Shown piece after piece: positions 11,301 through 21,777 of a DNA stretch of 62,635 nt. Source of the DNA: Echinococcus granulosus. Its lineage: Eukaryota; Platyhelminthes; Cestoda; Cyclophyllidea; Taeniidae. Each line of letters opens with the position of its first letter. The first letter of the stretch is position 1. The DNA is taken from assembly GCF_000524195.1 (NCBI RefSeq), contig NW_020170509.1:96933-159567 (forward strand), in the 5' to 3' direction. The notes below the pieces were generated by a model. It was given only the letters and a program-made list of their open reading frames with translations. It was not told the origin of the DNA and searched no databases. Position numbers and translations under genes: made by a program.

Positions 11301-14300
11301 GATGCTCTCACCTTTCTGGACCAGTTTACTAGGTTAGTCAATCAGTCGGGCTTGAGTTCAAAGGAGAGCGGGGCTAAAAATGTAAGGAAAACATCTTGAA
11401 CAACGTCTTCTTCATGGTTTTATATTGGCTGCATATATTTAATGCCTTCTTGGCGGAGAGCTAATTTCAAGACTGGGATTAGCTATTCATGAACATTTGT
11501 TTTCGAATCATTTTCCTCTGCCTTTATCGTGATCATGGCGAAGATAACTAGGTGGTGTAACAGAAGGCTGAGCTCGTATTTTCTAGGTTTTTGAAGGAGA
11601 ATCTGGGATTCATTCCTTCCCTTTTCATTAATTCACCTCGCTTTGGGTGTTGGTCGCTTCTACCCCATATTTCCTGAGGACGAGTTCGGCTATGAAAGTG
11701 TACGGAGATTCATGCATTTTTACGACCTAACTAAAGTTTTGTCGAAGAAGTTGGTTTTGATTTCCTCTTTTACTAGTCTGAATGGGAATACGTTATGCTT
11801 TCTGTGTGGGTTTTCGTTGTGGTAATTAAGGGCCCACTAGCAGTAGCCAAATAGTCCCGATCTTTCATTAGTCTTCTAAGTCTTCAAATTGAGCTGACTT
11901 TGGGAGATAATGTTCCTTTGAATGTTGATTTTATTAAATATTTGGTATCCGAATCGAAATGTGTCAATTTTCAAGCCTGGATAGATTTCACTTAGTTAAT
12001 TTGCTTGAATTAGCTAATATGCTATTTCATTTTGTTTTTTTGTGGGAGAGTTTAATTTAAAGTCACCTTTTAACCTCTAGCCGACGTTTGGCGGTTAGGA
12101 CCATCATAAATGCTCATTTGAGGATTGTTTGTCTACTTTGGGTCTGCTATTCACAGTAGATTGAAGAGGTTTGTGACCTCTGCCATCTTACTGAGAAGCG
12201 GTCTTCTCTTTAGAAAGCAGCTGTGAGTCACTGAGAATTCGTTGATTCCCAAAATTTGACTCTTGCTAAGATACTGTGGGGTCCATCGACTGATGCGACA
12301 TCAAATGTAGATTTTTTACTGAAGTAAATTTTAAGATCATACTTCAGCTTATCTACTTACTGCGCTGTGGGAAGTAGTTTCATAAGTACTCATTTATTAA
12401 ATGAACTATTTTTCGAGTTAAGTTGGAAAAGAGTATTGCATGTACTATTATCATGGAAGGGACCCTTCTTTTCGACCAATTCAGGTCATTTTTGTTATAA
12501 TACACTCTGGAGTGTGTTCAATTTTGACATCTGCCAATATTTGTTCATTTTGCCCACGTAATTTAAGTTACTGCGCAAAGGCGATTCTCTTGTAAGTTCA
12601 TATTAGGGTCGAGATTAAGGTTGGGCGACATTCGGATTATCTTCTAATGAGTGAAAATCCTGCGAGAATGTTTCTCAGGTACTTTGTCATGGATTACAAC
12701 CATGGGGTCGGTTGAATATCAGTTAAGGAGAAGCCCGATCATAGTATCTAGTATGGTGTCTAGGGCTGCTTTTGGAACAAGGTTGGATTTTTCATCAAAC
12801 GTGTACTTATTTCGTCATTTTCTATGAAATGTTTATTTTTTGCCCTACGTAAATATGCAAGAGATGCAGGCTACTGGACAGTCCTTCTATTGCCCCATTG
12901 TATGCAAGCTACAACAAGAGGGCACTCATTTCCACTGATTCAGTTTAATCAAAACAAATCTACCTCATTGCAAAAGGCAAACATCCAGCTTTTACGTTCT
13001 GACTGGTACCAGAACTCGAAAAAACCCACCCGTTTCTTCATTATTATATGTGTTCTTTTGATGCGTTTTGGGAAACAAACGCGCTTTGTCTTGCCATCTG
13101 GTGTAGTGCGCTACCGAAATGCTTTTTTACCAGCTTAAAACGGTTATTTGGCTCCCTTCTGCAAGCCGTACCCCCTCCCATCTAGAGTAGACCTGCAATC
13201 CTGCTTCGTTCGCAGAGTTTGTGCGAAATCGAGCTTGAGAGGTGATTGCCATCCCTCAAAATAGTATATCTTTTTATGTGATAGCATGCGATTTCGGGTC
13301 ACGCGTAAAGGAGCTCTCACCGCTGATTAGTTTGCGCAAAACACGGGCTTTTCTCTTCAACTGACTGAGAAGTTTGACCACTGAGAGAAGTTATGTAAAA
13401 TGCAACGAATTTCCTGAAACATTAAGCACCGCCAAAGTTCATTTAAGCCTTCAGCTTGAAGTATTTGCTTATTCCCCCAATTTAGGGTTCCGTTGGTCTC
13501 GTGTCCATTTTCTTTTCCAAGTTCTTTAACCTAATTTTGGTTAGCGAAGCTTTCAAAGGTGCTAACTGATTCAACCAGATGCTTTGCGGTTTGCGAACAC
13601 ATCGGGATGGCGAGGCTGCACAAAATAGGGTGGGGGCGCGACGAGTCAAGCCTCTGGCTTGTTGCGCACCGGATTTAAGGCGCCCTCAGCCTTGGCGAAA
13701 GGCATACCAAGAGTGCTGAGTAGCTTCTTTCTACCCATTTATTTTGCAAATTTCTTTATCGGACCATTTGGAGCATTTTTTGGGGCGACTCAGTGGGTTT
13801 ATGTCGGGATATCGTTATTTGTGACGCTAATAGATGTGAAACCTAGGCGGGCATGTGTTTACTGTTCAGTGTTTGCTCTTTGTTGCAAGTTAAAGTAGGA
13901 GCTAACTACAAAAAAGTGCATTTAGGCGTTGATTGTCGCAATACCGATGTAATTTCTGGTAGACGGCCAAGTTCGTTAAAGTGGCTGGTAGAGCCGATCC
14001 GAACTTGCTTGGAAGATAATCAGCGGTAAGGCATTTTGTGTACTGGTTGACCAGGCCGTAGCTTGAAATGTGGTACAAGTAATGAAAAGTGTGCCCACCA
14101 GGATCAAAATGTTAAGGTGGATGGCAAATAAACCAGGCTAGAAGGCAAGATACCGTAGCTTAGTTGGAGCTCCTAGCTATCTTAGTTTTTAAACTAGCTG
14201 ACGATTGGATGAAATTTGTGGGATGGATGGGCATTTTGGTAACTCCAAGCTGTCATTAGGTAAAGCATAATGGGTAGTTTGCTTGTCGACACTTGCCACA

Positions 14301-16434
14301 CCTTTCTACTTTGGAGGTTTTTTTCACGGCAGGATAGCGGTTGAGCTGCAAAAGTTGAGGGCTTTCACCCTAGAAGTCGTGTCCTCGGGTAGCTTCATTC
14401 CCCTCCACCGTGATTTGTAGGGAGTTAAATCGGAAGTCTTGGTCACAGAATCGCGTTTCTATGGACAGGACTGAATGTAGCTGACAGGACAATGCTGCCA
14501 CTGGTATTTTTTTACCATTTAGTTAGGGGAAATCGCCTTTCTGAAACCTTTTTTTATCGATGCTGTGGTAACTGCTATCTCCAAATGGCTGACACGATTG
14601 TTTTGACTCCATGAAGCTTGAATAAATGTTTCCTTGCGCGTCCTGTACCCGCTTTGATGCTTTAATTGCGAATAGAAACCAGGTGCTTACAGTGCTTTTC
14701 GGCCTTGCAAGGGGGCCACTTCACTCTGAAAGTGCCCATTGTTAGGAAAGGCGCTAAACACTACTAAAACCAGGCGGGAATTGCTGATAGGTTTGTTCGA
14801 TTGCACCATCCTTGGCAGCTTTCGTCTTTGAAAAAGAGGCGTCGAAATGCCAGACAGTCGTTGGCGAGTTGGCATTGACCTTGATGTTGTCTCTCTATCG
14901 TCGTGCAGGTACTACGCCTCACGCGGTAAGCTGGTGGGGAAGGCGGCCAAATTTCCGCACATCGACGACTATCGCGAGTGCATCCGCGACATGGACGAGA
15001 AACAGGCCATCTCCATGCGCTACGTCATCATGGAGATTCGCAATCACTACGTAAGTGCCATCTTCCTCCCCTCTTCCCATTGTTTGAACTTTTAACTTCC
15101 CGTTCCCAGATGCGTTAGGCATCACTCTTGAATTTGGCATTGAATTAAATCTAGTTGACTGAATTTTAGTCACGTTCAAATATTATTTTGAAATCCTGTA
15201 TCCTTTTCCCCTCTTCTTGGACACGCTGCATTTGCTAGAGCTTTTTTATCAGATAATCCATTTATGTCCTTTTTCATTTATTCACCGACTTAGGCGCAGT
15301 ATTGTCAGCTACTATAATGTATGTGAAAGTAGGAGGTTCTCTTTGAACTCAGTGGTGAATCAGCAACCAATATTTACCTGTGGTAGACTTTATTGGAATA
15401 CGGGGCTGCCATTTGACATCTAGTAATATGTTAACTTGGGATGTTGAATGACCTTCCACCCTTTTTCCTCGGAATTATTGCCTCGCCTTGGAAGCGTAAC
15501 GATAACCTTAGTGAGGGCGGTTTTAATGAGTTGAAATGGTGTTCACCTGGGCCAAGAGGACCAGTGTTTGATTATTCATTGTTTGCTGTCGCCTCGTGAT
15601 CATCATTTATCTTACCTCTCCCACCTTAAACGTGATGACTCATTCTCAGAGTTAAGGTCGCGGTCGAAACATCTCTTGTAGCTCTGGCTAAATCTCTCCA
15701 CCTTTAATCCCGAATTCTTGGTAGGGGGGGAGTTGAACACAGTCGTCGAATTCAATAGTAGATTAGCAACTAGGTTTAGCGTACGGCCGAGAATTGGTTG
15801 AACTCATTTCAGCTGTCTTTGTTTAGCATTGAAAACTAGGAGCTGGGTTAAAATTGTGCATAGGCGGACGTCTTTTTCTGAAGGAGTTTGCTGGCACACA
15901 CATTTCCTGTTTGGAATTTCAAAGACAAAATCATTGAGAAATGAATGCTAGAGAATTCATTCGGGTGTGCTGAATTACTTTTCAGTAGCGCACATCTGCC
16001 TGGCAGTCGTATTTAATAGCTGTTAATGATCACTTTCCTTGATCCTTAATACGACACGTAGTGTGAGGAACGGTCTCCTTCACCGAGATCCTAGGTCTGT
16101 GCCTTTATGCTCATGAATTCCTGGTGGAGAGTGCAAATCTTGGTGCTAGCTTGAAATTCCACTGATCTGTCGAGGTATGCTTACCTCTGGTTTCTGCCTT
16201 AAATGGCGTTAAGGCAAGGCCGACATGGAACGATTATTCAATAACCACTTGTCCTAGCAAAATACCAGAGGAGTAATGCAGTTTGAAAATACCTTAATTT
16301 GTTTACACAAATGAGTCAACACCGTCCTTCTTTTTCTCTCACCCCCTTTTTAGGCAGTCCTGCACGATTTGATAGTGAAAAACCTGGATCGAATCAAGGT
16401 GCCGCGTTCCAATAACACAATGACCATGTACTAG
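8180..16434 (+). CDS. PSME3: Proteasome activator complex subunit 3 (PA28-gamma / REG-gamma), 5' exon missing
   Basis: Five exons join in frame into 244 residues: 8180-8315, 8392-8585, 11151-11332, 14909-15050 and 16354-16434 (TAG 16432-16434). The human protein has 254 residues, so only a few N-terminal residues are missing. PA28-gamma forms a heptameric ring that docks on the 20S proteasome and opens its gate independently of ATP. Recognition rests on the activation-loop block IPRIEDGNNFGVSIQE, here with VPRIEDGNNFGVSIQED in exon 3, on the block NLPVP in exon 2, on DEKQAIS..RYVIMEIRN in exon 4, and on the C-terminal ending KVPRSNNTMTMY, whose last Tyr matches the human C-terminus that inserts into the alpha-ring pockets. 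The homologue-specific linker in exon 2 lacks the basic KKRR element of human PSME3. Introns are 76, 2565, 3576 and 1303 bp. The second starts with GC, the rest with GT. Confidence 0.93.
8392..8585 (+). CDS. PSME3: PSME3 exon with homologue-specific linker
   Basis: The acceptor is TTTCACCCAG at 8391. It encodes YQKVNLPVPLTG, a Gly/Pro-rich linker, and SPVFAFPGGVVSHN then IKAMIE, the start of helix 2. The frame continuing into the next exon requires the exon to end at GAA 8583-8585, immediately before GCAAGT. Confidence 0.85.
8586..11150 (+). other. PSME3 intron with GC donor
   Basis: This 2.6-kb intron begins GCAAGT, the consensus for the minor GC-AG class, and ends in TTAG. The small open frames inside it have no recognisable content. 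Confidence 0.6.
11151..11332 (+). CDS. PSME3: PSME3 exon with activation loop
   Basis: The acceptor is CTCCGGTTAG at 11150, after a pyrimidine-rich tract; the donor is ACTAG|GTTAGT, phase 2. The exon begins ATKPHLTQLMVEAQ, co-linear with human KVKPEIRLLIEK, and carries the activation loop PRIEDGNNFGVSIQ. Confidence 0.92.
11333..14908 (+). other. PSME3 intron, no internal gene seen
   Basis: A 3.6-kb GT-AG intron. No conserved protein segment, tRNA or transposon was recognised. Open frames at 12824-13138 and 13659-13898 look like chance. Confidence 0.6.
14909..15050 (+). CDS. PSME3: PSME3 exon, helix 3
   Basis: The acceptor is CGTCGTGCAG at 14908 and the donor is CACTAC|GTAAGT. It encodes YYASRGKLVGKAAKFPHIDD, co-linear with the human YYITRAKLVSKIAKYPHVED block, and ends in MEIRNHY. 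Confidence 0.93.
15051..16353 (+). other. PSME3 intron, no internal gene seen
   Basis: A 1.3-kb GT-AG intron (GTAAGT ... TTTTTAG) with no recognisable feature. Confidence 0.6.
16354..16434 (+). CDS. PSME3: PSME3 terminal exon
   Basis: The acceptor CCCCCTTTTTAG ends at 16353. Twenty-six codons plus TAG encode LHDLIVKNLDRIKVPRS and the terminal Tyr that docks into the 20S alpha ring in this family. Confidence 0.93.
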   Translation, partial: AVLHDLIVKNLDRIKVPRSNNTMTMY

Positions 16435-18324
16435 AATGTGTGGCATAATTGAACTCAGGAGGCGGCGTTCACTTCTTCACGCCATCTCCCCATCCCCCGT
16501 CCCCATCAGAGATCATGATGATGGCGACACTTTGTATACCTCCAGTTGCGAAACGACAAAACTCATTGGTACCGCCCAATAATAATAACTGCCACTGTAG
16601 TTGTGCTCTCCTGTCCTATTTGCCCTCCGATTTTTTGGTTGCTTCTTTACGAGTGCGTTTGTGGTGTGATAGAGACGGTTTTGGTGGTTTATTAAGAGGT
16701 GTTGGCAACGGCACTGGGAAACACGCTCTCAATTTAGCGTCAAAATTTTGTTTGGTTTTGCATGTCGATTTTGATGTTCTTAATGCTGGAAGATGTAGAC
16801 GGCCCCTCGGTACCGCCGGTGTGCTCTTTGGTTACCATATTACTGATCCCTTAAGGTTTTGTAATCCAGCGGTTTATAGTTAGGTGTGCTATTCTTGTTT
16901 TTCTTGGTAGTCCTCGCTAATCTGTGGCGGTTTCACCTAGTTAGATCCGGTCATGGGGAGGGGGAACATTCCCTTGCTGCTCCTACCCGGCTTCAGTGCG
17001 TTCGCTACCAGAGTGCGAGGCGAAAGTTCACCACCACACATCAGAGGTCTTTCTTTACAATTAATCTTTTTTCGTATTGCTTCATTTACTGTTCGAAAAT
17101 CGGGAACATCACCCACCCATTTTACTTTTTTTTTTCAGCGGAAGAGATGTGTTTGATAACGAGCACGTGTCCACCTATTTGTGATACCAGTTTCATATAA
17201 GAAAACTCAATCGTCACATATATGCGACGCTGGTAGCGAACGTGGCTTTAATGCCGTAAGCACCCTTTTTGGTAATCGTTTCAACGATTTGCTAGCTTCC
17301 TGTCATCTATTCATGTTTGTGCAGCCATTCTAAATGCTAAAACTACGTGAAAACCAAACTTACTTCCCGCCTGTTGAAATGCGTTTTTCCTTCACAATTC
17401 GCGAAGCCCCTGTTCGGCATGCACGCCCCCCTTTAGGCTTCCAAGAGGCACATGTGTATTGTCGCCAGTTGAAGGAGTGTCAATCCGGTCGTAGTGAGTC
17501 TTTATGGAGAATGTAATCAGCTAAAAGGCGAAATCGAGGGTAGTCATTGATAGCTTCTTACCATGGACCGCATGTGGTATTAATTGAATTTCCAGAATAA
17601 CACCGGGGCACCGTACTGCCACGTAGAAGTACAGCCTGTGAAGATTGACGCGTCCGTGTAACTAAAAGTGCGGGTAGAAAAAGAGGTCAAACTACCCAGG
17701 GTAACGTGATCAGGGAAGTGTCCGAATGGGAAAAAACACGGCGAAGGTGTCCTAGGCTATCTCACTACGAAGTGGCGTTTCTGCGGATTCACAATCTTTG
17801 AAAAGCTGCATCCGCCTTTTTTGCTACAGAGGGGTTGGGATGGTTTCCACTTTCAAGCGTAAGGGGTCCAAAGAATATTTAAGGTATAATTAGGGATTGG
17901 AATGACGCCGGCTTTTTTCCTTGGGAAACGATACCTGGACACTGCCATCCCCGGAACTTCCTTTTCGGACTTGAAGAAGAGGATGTAATTTTGAAAGGTA
18001 AGTTTTTGGAGCTGTCAAACTTTAAATCCGGACATTTTTCATTTGTTTGCTGAGTTATTTGCGATTGGATTAAGTGATCTGCTTTCAGGGGATACAAACA
18101 GGCTGTCACTGGATGTACAAAGGGGCTGGGTCTACCGTTGCGCTTCACGACTTCTCTGACGATGGAAGAAAGTGTAGTACTTGGGGCGAGTGCGTATTGC
18201 CGACGTGGAGTGGAGCTGAGCGGACTGCTGGCATACTCCGGAAGCCATATTGCCCAGCGGAAGTACAAAGATGGAAGCTTCAGTGGTCGCAAGATCAAAA
18301 TGAAGAGTTGAAAATCCATTTGAG
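16435..18324. other. PSME3 3' region and intergenic DNA
   Basis: This presumably starts with the PSME3 3' UTR. A 145-codon open frame at 16449-16883 has no family motif and lies directly after the PSME3 stop, so I treat it as UTR. A 190-codon minus frame at 17879-18451 runs into repeat copy A and is not supported as a gene. Confidence 0.5.
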
Positions 18325-18875
18325 TATTGCGTAGCTGCCCTCTCTTCTCTCTATCATCCTCCTCGGTGCTCTCCTTGGTCAACCTCCCGCATCGGCTATC
18401 ACAACATAGTTGATGCTGTAGGGAAACATGTCCATGAATCAACCACGCCAAGCATCGAATTCGCGTTCAACTGAGAAGGTATTTGACTGCAACACCACTG
18501 ATCCCTCCACTGGATCTGGAGTTGCGTCCTGTTTTGAAACTGTATTGGGGGAAGAGAGAATGTGCCGACCATCATGCGTGTCCATCGCCGGTCGTAGGAA
18601 CACTGGCACAAAAGGATGAGGTTTAGAATAATTTTGTGGGACAGGGTTACACGTCTGTTCCTCCTTGCCCCCTCGTTCTCACTTCATTGCTGCCCAGCCA
18701 CAAATCTATCTGGCCTCTATTCAACTGGTAGAGAGGTGGAGAAGGTTTCGTGTGTTCACTTAATTGACTTCTTGATGCAGGTGTTGCAAACAGTTCCGTA
18801 AAGAACTCTTCGAGACGGTTCACAGCCAGTGCTGCCTCAGCTGCTAACAGCATTCCTGCCCAAGACGGGACTGGG
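18325..18875 (+). repeat. Dispersed repeat family R1, copy A (near full length)
   Basis: This segment aligns by eye over its whole length with 23670-24247. Shared blocks include TATCACAAC, AGCATCG, GAGAAGGTATTTGAC next to CACTGATC, GGATCTGG, GAATGTGC and GGTTCAC, with many substitutions and small indels. It has no coding capacity that I recognise. A non-autonomous retroposon is possible, but the ends and target-site duplications were not resolved. Confidence 0.65.
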
Positions 18876-21498
18876 GCGGAAAGGAGGAAGACGAGGCGAT
18901 ACCTCCCTCTTATCCTAAATTTTCGTGCAAGCTATTCCCAAGGACAAGTTTTGCGATTCATGGTACAGGGTTTCGTGTTGTGTCTTGCAAGATGACGACG
19001 AGGGCTTTCCTTGAACCGATCCCTCCACAGAATATGCATCGAGTAAGTATACCCCTGCCCTAATTGTTTGACCTTCAATCTAAACTGGGTCGTGTGCGAT
19101 TGCGCCTTCCTTACACCACACGGATCAAGGGCAAACATGGTCTTCTGGTGGCGAATCAATGGATGTGCTGGAAGATGGCCAATGAAATGTCCGTTCAGTT
19201 GACAGCTGTTGCAAAAGAAAACGTCATTTTCCATCACAAACTGACCAGTCAGTCAAATCATGGCTCGTTTTTGCAACAGACATCGAGGTGAGTGATGAAT
19301 ATGGGATTGATGGTCTTGGCAACTTATTGGCGTGTGTTAGTGCATGTAGTTTGCATCCACTGGCTCAGCTTCTGCATTTGCGTTGAAGATTACGTTACTG
19401 AAGGTTGGTCTTGCCACGTCAATCTTGAAACATTCTAGCCAATGGGAAAATGACTTCATTGTGGCGCGGAATAGGCGGTCCTCCTCAACGTGGTACATCA
19501 ACTGCCTGGTTGTTAACTCTCCGAATCAAGTTTTTTTGAACCATTTCTAGAAGGTACTTCCTGCTAACGCTCACTGCACCTGACGACATCCTTCTTCTGG
19601 GTAGGGGCCCGGTTGAACTCTCCGTAGGCGAGGCGAGCTAGAACTAGGTCATTCAATTGGTTGAGTAGGTCGTGCTCAAAGTTCGTCTCCAATTCTCCCA
19701 AAATTTCCACAGTATCTGTTTCCACTTTCAAATCCCCTTTCACAGAGCATGTGAAATGAATTTTGAAAGATTTGATTCTTCGACCCGACAAATTCAGATG
19801 CTCCACCCTGCCAAATCACACATGGTTGGATGGCACTTGAATGCAGAAGGACAACTGCATTCGGGAAAGTGACGGGCTTGGTGAGATTTTGGCAAGAAGT
19901 GGTGGAGGCATCTGGTTTGCATTTATTTCAAGCCTTACCTCGGGTCGCTTTGATTGTCTTCAGGCCCCGCTGCACGTAATGCTCGACCAGTGATCCTCCC
20001 TTTTTGTTGTGATTCAATTAACGAACGACTTCACGTGTCACTAGTAACGAAAACCTTTCTGGGGTGGATCGAGGACATATGTTTTCGTATCCATGTCAGG
20101 TCCAAAATATCCGCAACTTAGGTGGACTTGTACCGGCTATAAAGTAATCAGTAGTATGTCGGTATCTAGAATACAACCTGTCGCTACTCATTTCAAATTA
20201 GTAGCTGCGGTACAGATCTTGCTTACTTGGCCACATTCGTAAGTTCAATTAGGTTGGGAGTTGACAGGAGGAAATTGGCAGTGTTATCTTCCACTTTAAT
20301 GGTACTGCAGGTGACTTGGGGCTTGCCTGCTCAGTTCCATCCACTTTGACAGCATCTCTCATTCAAGATGTTTTAAGTGGATCAGGCAATGCATTGCTCA
20401 AAACTACCTCCGTAAAACCTAGCAATCTTGTTTCCAAAACTTTTGTGTTTACTTACGTAAGGTCATAGGCTTATCACGAGGAGCAGAATTGGTGGGCAGA
20501 AATAAGGGAGGTAGTTGCTTAGGTCAACATTAACAAGTCCGAGTTGGCCTAATCCATTTAGGGAATCCAGCGGGCACAAGTAAACAACGAATGGAGGTAA
20601 TGAACCAAATTTATACATCAATGTTTGTTTTTCTAAATCTGCAGTTAAAACCACAAACAAGGAAGTAACCTAACGCCAGTGTACCATTCAGTCGTGTAAT
20701 CACTGTGTACACAAATGATGGGGAAAGCGGGCGCCCACCGTGACAGCAGACTGGGAAGTGAGGACTCGTTTCCAGCATCTTTGAAATGCACGACTGTCGA
20801 CGCTAAACCAGGTCCGAATGAGGCGCACTGGTGCCTACACCAAAGAAGAACTTAAATTGCCCAGTTACTGAAAAGTAACTCTAGAGATGTTTGATTATCC
20901 CAAGAAAACAGGCATTCAATTTCGTGTCTTCACCATCATCAACACAGTTATAAGTCCGTGTCCGCAGACCTTTTGATTGGTTATTTATATTCGATACTCT
21001 TTTGATTAAAACAACCGGTTTGGTTGATGTTTTTTCCTGATATCTCTACTTCCTCGAAAGCCAAGGCGGAAAGGGTTGGCAGTCTAACCTTCCCTTCCGC
21101 CGTCTCACCAGAACTGGGGAACCCTCCATGTGAAGTAAGGAAGGTTGCGCAGATTATTCCATTATCAAACAGTATTTGGGAGTAGGAATCTCGTCTCTCG
21201 GGCCTCTTCAAAAAGACGAAACCTAGGGTCTGCGTTCATTATCCTTCTCGAGAAATTGTTCGCTGATGGCGAAACTATCTCTAAACTTCACGTCCAACTC
21301 TTTCTTGAAGGTCGTGCGATTGACAACCCGTTTCTTGGCACCTTGTGTCTTCTACGCTAGGACTCGAATTTGGGAGAAATTCTGTCTCACAACGAAACGA
21401 GGTCGAATATCTTTCTTTCTCGATCATTGTGTGCTCTAGTCAATTCAAGTGCCCATCGATGAATCCCCTTTAATCTTCGTGACCTCTTGTTCACGGCC
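18876..21498. other. Intergenic region with one exon-like minus-strand frame
   Basis: No known gene was recognised. One segment (19567-19802, minus) has exon-like features and is listed separately. The open frames at 18932-19237 (minus) and 20981-21211 (minus) have no recognisable motif. Confidence 0.45.
19564..19802 (-). other. Unrecognised exon-like open segment
   Basis: On the minus strand a possible acceptor (GATTTGGCAG) opens a frame of about 79 codons ending in TAG. The translation has balanced charge and plausible secondary structure, for example IKSFKIHFTCSVKGDLKVE then LGELETNFEHDLLNQLND. I do not recognise a family, and no ATG or partner exon was found. It could be the last exon of an unknown gene, a pseudogene piece or chance. 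Confidence 0.2.
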
Positions 21499-21777
21499 AT
21501 GCCAACTAACTATAGGTTTGATTTGCCACCCTCTCGTTTGACTAATCGCATCACGCCCTTGAAAAGGTCGCGTGACGCCGGGTGGTCGATACTTGCGTCG
21601 GCGACCTCGTTTCCCCCACGCGGTGCCGCCTCCCCCCGCGTCAATGAAATGCGCCTCTTCCAGCCTGATGAAATGAGTGCATACACCCTGAACCATCGCC
21701 AAGTTAACCTCTTGTCAACTACCACCACCACCACCGCCAATATCACCGGCAACGCTGTCAAAAGGAAACGCCTGTGA
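21499..21777 (+). CDS. Unknown 92-residue ORF overlapping the GNAT start
   Basis: ATG 21499 to TGA 21775-21777 encodes 92 residues. The last two bases of the stop are shared with the GNAT ATG (TGATG). The product is basic, with FDLPPSRLTNRITPLKRSRD near the N-terminus, a run of six Thr and the C-terminal AVKRKRL, which resembles a short nuclear localisation signal. I do not recognise the family. It could be a true upstream cistron translated by termination-reinitiation or resolved by trans-splicing, a regulatory uORF, or a chance frame in a GC-richer 5' UTR. The overlap is directly visible; the function is not. Confidence 0.4.
   Translation: MPTNYRFDLPPSRLTNRITPLKRSRDAGWSILASATSFPPRGAASPRVNEMRLFQPDEMSAYTLNHRQVNLLSTTTTTTANITGNAVKRKRL

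Noticed and set aside
16449..16883. 145-codon plus-strand frame
   Set aside because: It starts 15 bp after the PSME3 stop without motif or splice context; most likely 3' UTR.
17879..18451. 190-codon minus-strand frame
   Set aside because: It overlaps repeat copy A and has no recognisable domain; open by chance in CT/GA-skewed DNA.
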